From Clostridia bacterium (GTDB lineage Bacteria; Bacillota_A; Clostridia; Oscillospirales; Butyricicoccaceae): a stretch of 9,705 nucleotides of DNA. Below are positions 7,209-9,705 of this stretch, piece by piece. The stretch covers positions 1-9,705 of the forward strand of contig JAFOHJ010000033.1 of NCBI GenBank assembly GCA_017421885.1, given 5' to 3'. The notes under the pieces were generated by a model. The model was not told where the DNA came from. It saw only the letters and a program-made list of their open reading frames with translations, and did no database searches. Each line of letters opens with the position of its first letter. The stretch's first letter is position 1. Both the position numbers and the translations under genes were made by a program.

Positions 7209-8063
7209 ATGAAGAAATACGAAATCGTTTTGAAGAAAGCTCTCAAGCCCGACATCACACTGATGGAGATCTATGCACCCCTTATCGCCAAGAAGGCTAA
7301 GGCTGGTCAGTTCATCATCTTCAGAGTTGATGCCGAAGGCGAAAGAGTACCCCTGACTATCGCTTACACAGATAAGGAAAAGGGTTCCGTTGCTATCATC
7401 TTCCAGAAGGTCGGTGCTTCGACACTGGCTCTGGACGACCTCAACGAGGGCGATTGCCTGCATGACTTCGTAGGTCCTCTGGGTGTTCCCACAGAGATCG
7501 AGAAGATGGGCAAGAAGGTTGCTGTCGTTGGCGGCGGCGCCGGCTGCGCTATCGCATATCCCATCGCTAAGGCTCTGCACGAGGCTGGCGCTGAGGTACA
7601 TACAATCGCAGGCTTCCGTAACAAGGACCTCATCATCCTCGAGGATGAGATGGGTGCTGCCTGCACAGAGCTGCACATGTGCACAGATATCGGTGACTAC
7701 GGCTTCCACGGCTTCGGCACAGATATGCTGAAGAAGCTCATCGAAGAAGGCCACAAGTTCGACCACGTTGTCGCTATCGGCCCCCTCATGATGATGAAGT
7801 TCGTCTGCAAGCTCACAAAGCAGTATGACATCCCCACAACCATCTCCATGAACCCCATCATGGTCGACGGTACAGGTATGTGCGGCTGCTGCCGTGTAAC
7901 AGTCGGCGGCGAGACAAAGTTCGCATGTGTTGACGGTCCTGACTTTGACGGTCACCTCGTAGACTTTGACGAAGTCATCGCTCGTAACAATTCCTACAAG
8001 GCTTTCGAGGCCCAGAAGAAGGAAGAACATATCTGCAGATTGAGAGGTAAGACAAATGCCTAA
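7209..8063 (+). CDS. nfnA: Electron-bifurcating NADH-dependent ferredoxin:NADP+ oxidoreductase, subunit A
   Basis: Small subunit of NfnAB, a soluble cytoplasmic flavoenzyme that couples NADH and reduced ferredoxin oxidation to reduction of two NADP+ (and the reverse). The 284 residues fit. The FAD-binding barrel carries RVPLTIA at 46-52. The NAD(H)-binding fold starts with VAVVGGGAGCA at 104-114. The C-terminal iron-sulfur segment VDGTGMCGCCRV places Asp220, Cys225, Cys228 and Cys240 with spacing 5-3-12, matching the unusual Asp-plus-three-Cys [2Fe-2S] site known in this subunit. ATG 7209 has AAGGAG (7195-7200) 8 bases upstream. The close relative sulfide dehydrogenase (SudB) and dihydroorotate dehydrogenase electron-transfer subunit PyrK share the fold. 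The adjacent nfnB and the lack of pyrD favour Nfn. Some databases name such pairs sulfide/dihydroorotate dehydrogenase-like, so the label is strong but not assay-proven. Confidence 0.93.
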   Translation: MKKYEIVLKKALKPDITLMEIYAPLIAKKAKAGQFIIFRVDAEGERVPLTIAYTDKEKGSVAIIFQKVGASTLALDDLNEGDCLHDFVGPLGVPTEIEKMGKKVAVVGGGAGCAIAYPIAKALHEAGAEVHTIAGFRNKDLIILEDEMGAACTELHMCTDIGDYGFHGFGTDMLKKLIEEGHKFDHVVAIGPLMMMKFVCKLTKQYDIPTTISMNPIMVDGTGMCGCCRVTVGGETKFACVDGPDFDGHLVDFDEVIARNNSYKAFEAQKKEEHICRLRGKTNA

Positions 8064-9450
8064 CATGTCGCTCACAAAGGTAAAGATGGCAGAGCAGGAG
8101 CCCAACGTAAGAAATGCTAACTTCCTCGAAGTTGCTCAGGGCTACACACTCGAGCAGGCTATGGAAGAAGCCGATCGCTGCCTCAATTGTAAGAATGCTA
8201 TGTGCGTTCAGGGCTGCCCTGTAAACGTACCCATCCCCCAGTTCATCGCTAAGATCCGCGAGAACGATCTGGAGGGCGCATATAAGATCCTCTCCAACGC
8301 AAATGCTCTGCCCGCAGTTTCCGGCCGCGTATGCCCCCAGGAGACACAGTGCGAGAGCAAGTGCATCAGAGGCATCAAGGGCGCGCCCGTTGCTATCGGC
8401 CGCCTCGAGAGATTCGTTGCTGACTGGGCTCGTGAGAACGGCATCGTCAACATCGAAACAGCAGAAGCTACAGGCCATAAGGTCGCAGTCATCGGTTCCG
8501 GCCCTGCCGGCCTGACATGCGCTGGCGAGCTGGCAAGAAAGGGCCACGACGTAACAGTCTTCGAGGCTCTGCACGTTGCCGGCGGCGTTCTGTCCTATGG
8601 TATCCCCGAGTTCCGTCTCCCCAAGGAGATCGTAAACAAGGAAGTTGAGAACCTCGAGAAGATGGGCGTTAAGATCGAGACCAACATGGTCATCGGTAAG
8701 GTTCTGTCCATCGACGAGCTGCTCGAAGAGATGGGCTTTGAGGCCGTATTCATCGGCTCCGGCGCTGGTCTCCCCATGTTTGCTCAGATCCCCGGTGAGT
8801 CTCTCTGCGGCGTATACTCCGCTAACGAGTACCTCACACGTATCAACCTGATGAAGGCTTTCCGCGGCGCAGACAACTGCACAACACCCGTACTCGAGAG
8901 CCAGAGCGTAGCAGTCATCGGCGGCGGTAACGTTGCTATGGACGCTGCTCGCTGCGCTAAGAGAATGGGCGCTAAGGAAGTCCATATCGTATACCGCAGA
9001 GGCGAGGCAGAGCTTCCCGCACGTAAGGAAGAAGTTCACCACGCTATGGAAGAAGGCATCATCTTTGACTTCCTCACAGCTCCCGTTTCCATCGAGGGCG
9101 ATGAGAAGGGCCGTGCTTGCAAGCTGCACTGCGTAAAGATGGAGCTGGGCGAGCCCGATGCTTCCGGCAGACGTCGTCCCATCCCCGTAGAGGGCAGCGA
9201 CTTCGCTATCGAAGTTGACACAGTTATCCCCTCGCTGGGCACATCTCCCAACCCCCTCATCCGTTCGACAACACCCGGTCTTGACACAAACAAGAAGGGC
9301 TGCATCGTAACAGCTGAGAACGGCTCCACATCGAGAGCTGCTGTCTTCGCAGGCGGCGACGCATCGACAGGTGCTGCTACAGTTATCCTCGCTATGGGCG
9401 CAGGCAAGACAGCTGCTGCTTCCATCGACGAGTACCTGAGAAACAAGTAA
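8056..9450 (+). CDS. nfnB: Electron-bifurcating NADH-dependent ferredoxin:NADP+ oxidoreductase, subunit B (glutamate synthase small-chain-like)
   Basis: Large subunit of NfnAB, carrying the bifurcating FAD, the NADPH site and two [4Fe-4S] clusters. At 464 residues it matches the GltD-like/NfnB family length. The N-terminal cluster region shows Cys42, Cys45, Cys50 and Cys54 (RCLNCKNAMCVQGCP), then Cys93, Cys99 and Cys103 with Glu96 (RVCPQETQCESKCIRG). In the family one cluster has a non-cysteine ligand, and Glu96 or a nearby residue could serve. FAD binding is marked by VAVIGSGPAGLTCAGELARK (143-162), NADPH binding by VAVIGGGNVAMDAARCAKR (285-303) with VYRRGEAELPAR after it, and the closing FAD motif by VFAGGDASTGAATVILAMG (430-448). 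ATG 8056 overlaps the last 8 bases of nfnA; GAGAGG (8042-8047) sits 8 bases upstream. The in-frame ATG at 8065 is a weaker alternative. A stand-alone glutamate synthase small subunit is unlikely because no large subunit is adjacent and nfnA is. Confidence 0.95.
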   Translation: MPNMSLTKVKMAEQEPNVRNANFLEVAQGYTLEQAMEEADRCLNCKNAMCVQGCPVNVPIPQFIAKIRENDLEGAYKILSNANALPAVSGRVCPQETQCESKCIRGIKGAPVAIGRLERFVADWARENGIVNIETAEATGHKVAVIGSGPAGLTCAGELARKGHDVTVFEALHVAGGVLSYGIPEFRLPKEIVNKEVENLEKMGVKIETNMVIGKVLSIDELLEEMGFEAVFIGSGAGLPMFAQIPGESLCGVYSANEYLTRINLMKAFRGADNCTTPVLESQSVAVIGGGNVAMDAARCAKRMGAKEVHIVYRRGEAELPARKEEVHHAMEEGIIFDFLTAPVSIEGDEKGRACKLHCVKMELGEPDASGRRRPIPVEGSDFAIEVDTVIPSLGTSPNPLIRSTTPGLDTNKKGCIVTAENGSTSRAAVFAGGDASTGAATVILAMGAGKTAAASIDEYLRNK

Positions 9451-9453
9451 TCA

Positions 9454-9470
9454 TTAAGCTTTCAGCTTAA
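9454..9470 (+). other. Short perfect hairpin immediately after nfnB
   Basis: TTAAGCT (9454-9460) and AGCTTAA (9464-9470) form a 7-bp stem with a 3-base loop, 3 bases after the nfnB stop. It lacks a T-tract and precedes the real terminator. It may protect the 3' end or be incidental. Confidence 0.45.
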
Positions 9471-9478
9471 GATAAAGG

Positions 9479-9505
9479 AAAAGCCATCCGCAAGGATGGC
9501 TTTTT
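9479..9505 (+). terminator. Intrinsic terminator of the nfnAB operon
   Basis: An 11-bp perfect stem, AAAAGCCATCC (9479-9489) against GGATGGCTTTT (9494-9504), closes a GCAA tetraloop, a stable GNRA loop. It is followed by five T (9501-9505, overlapping the stem end). Confidence 0.95.
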
Positions 9506-9530
9506 CTTATACAGGCAGCAGCTGTCTTGC

Positions 9531-9691
9531 ATCGCCGCCGGTAGAATGGCGGCACATGATTTGCGGGCGATTCATTCGCCGCAAATCTATGTAATTTCAT
9601 GGGGTCCCCGGAAAATCGAAGATTTTTTGGGGCGCTAACGCCCCTTTGAACCCCTGTCCCGGGCGAGCGCCCCCGGCCGACAAGTCGGCCG
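9531..9691. repeat. Dense cluster of stem-loops in the terminal intergenic region
   Basis: From 9506 to the end of the window (about 200 bases) there is no supported gene. Stem-loops follow one another: GCCGCC (9534-9539) with 9548-9553; a long imperfect stem 9554-9570 with 9576-9592 (about 16 pairs, two single-base bulges); CCCCGGAAAATC (9606-9617) with 9621-9632 (12 pairs, two G-U on RNA); GGGGCG (9629-9634) with 9639-9644; GGGC (9661-9664) with 9669-9672; and CGGCCGA (9674-9680) with 9685-9691. The stems at 9606-9632 and 9629-9644 share the GGGG block and exclude each other. Such a run suggests a dispersed intergenic repeat or a decayed miniature element. It might instead be a structured RNA; copy number elsewhere in the genome would decide. 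Confidence 0.55.
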
Positions 9692-9705
9692 TCGATTTTG
9701 AGCCA

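Noticed and set aside
7188..9129. Two long minus-strand open frames (305 and 384 residues) over nfnA and nfnB
   Set aside because: They are shadows produced by biased codon choice in nfnAB, with no family signature and no independent promoter. The overlap with well-identified Nfn proteins is complete.

Overview
The window reads as chromosomal DNA of an anaerobic, spore-forming Clostridia-class Firmicute. This rests on three things: a complete three-gene spore germinant receptor operon, an NfnAB electron-bifurcating transhydrogenase (typical of strict anaerobes running on ferredoxin), and sigma-A promoters with strong AGGAGG-like ribosome binding sites. Fairly high GC, with heavy use of CCC (Pro) and ACA (Thr) in the well-expressed genes, would suit a gut Oscillospirales/Ruminococcaceae-like lineage. 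That last placement is inference, not proven.

Layout. (1) 61-3598, plus strand: a tightly overlapping gerA-gerC-gerB germinant receptor operon (GerA-family membrane subunit, GerC lipoprotein, GerB permease-like subunit). It ends in a strong hairpin that carries the gerB stop codon in its loop and also serves the convergent gene. (2) 3623-4927, minus strand: a MATE-family efflux transporter. Its ~110-nt leader (about 4928-5041) is structured, has mutually exclusive pairings and a U-tract just before the ribosome binding site, and is the best candidate here for a riboswitch. A guanidine-IV (mepA-motif) type is my leading hypothesis. (3) 5048-5114: back-to-back sigma-A promoters driving the MATE gene leftward and typA rightward. 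(4) 5154-6980, plus strand: typA/bipA ribosome-associated GTPase, with its own terminator. (5) 7119-9505, plus strand: promoter, a GATACC repeat cluster, nfnA and nfnB (overlapping by 8 nt), then tandem hairpins including a strong terminator. (6) 9506-9705: no gene, but an unusually dense run of stem-loops that looks like a dispersed intergenic repeat; it runs toward the window edge.

How the genes work together: the ger genes encode one inner-membrane receptor complex that senses germinants in the dormant spore. NfnA and NfnB form one cytoplasmic enzyme linking NADH, ferredoxin and NADPH pools. TypA and the MATE pump are single-gene units that share only a promoter region. Nothing indicates phage, insertion sequence, CRISPR or a defence system. 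The unexplained signal lies in the non-coding DNA: the MATE leader, the repeats over the nfnA promoter, and the stem-loop cluster at the right end.
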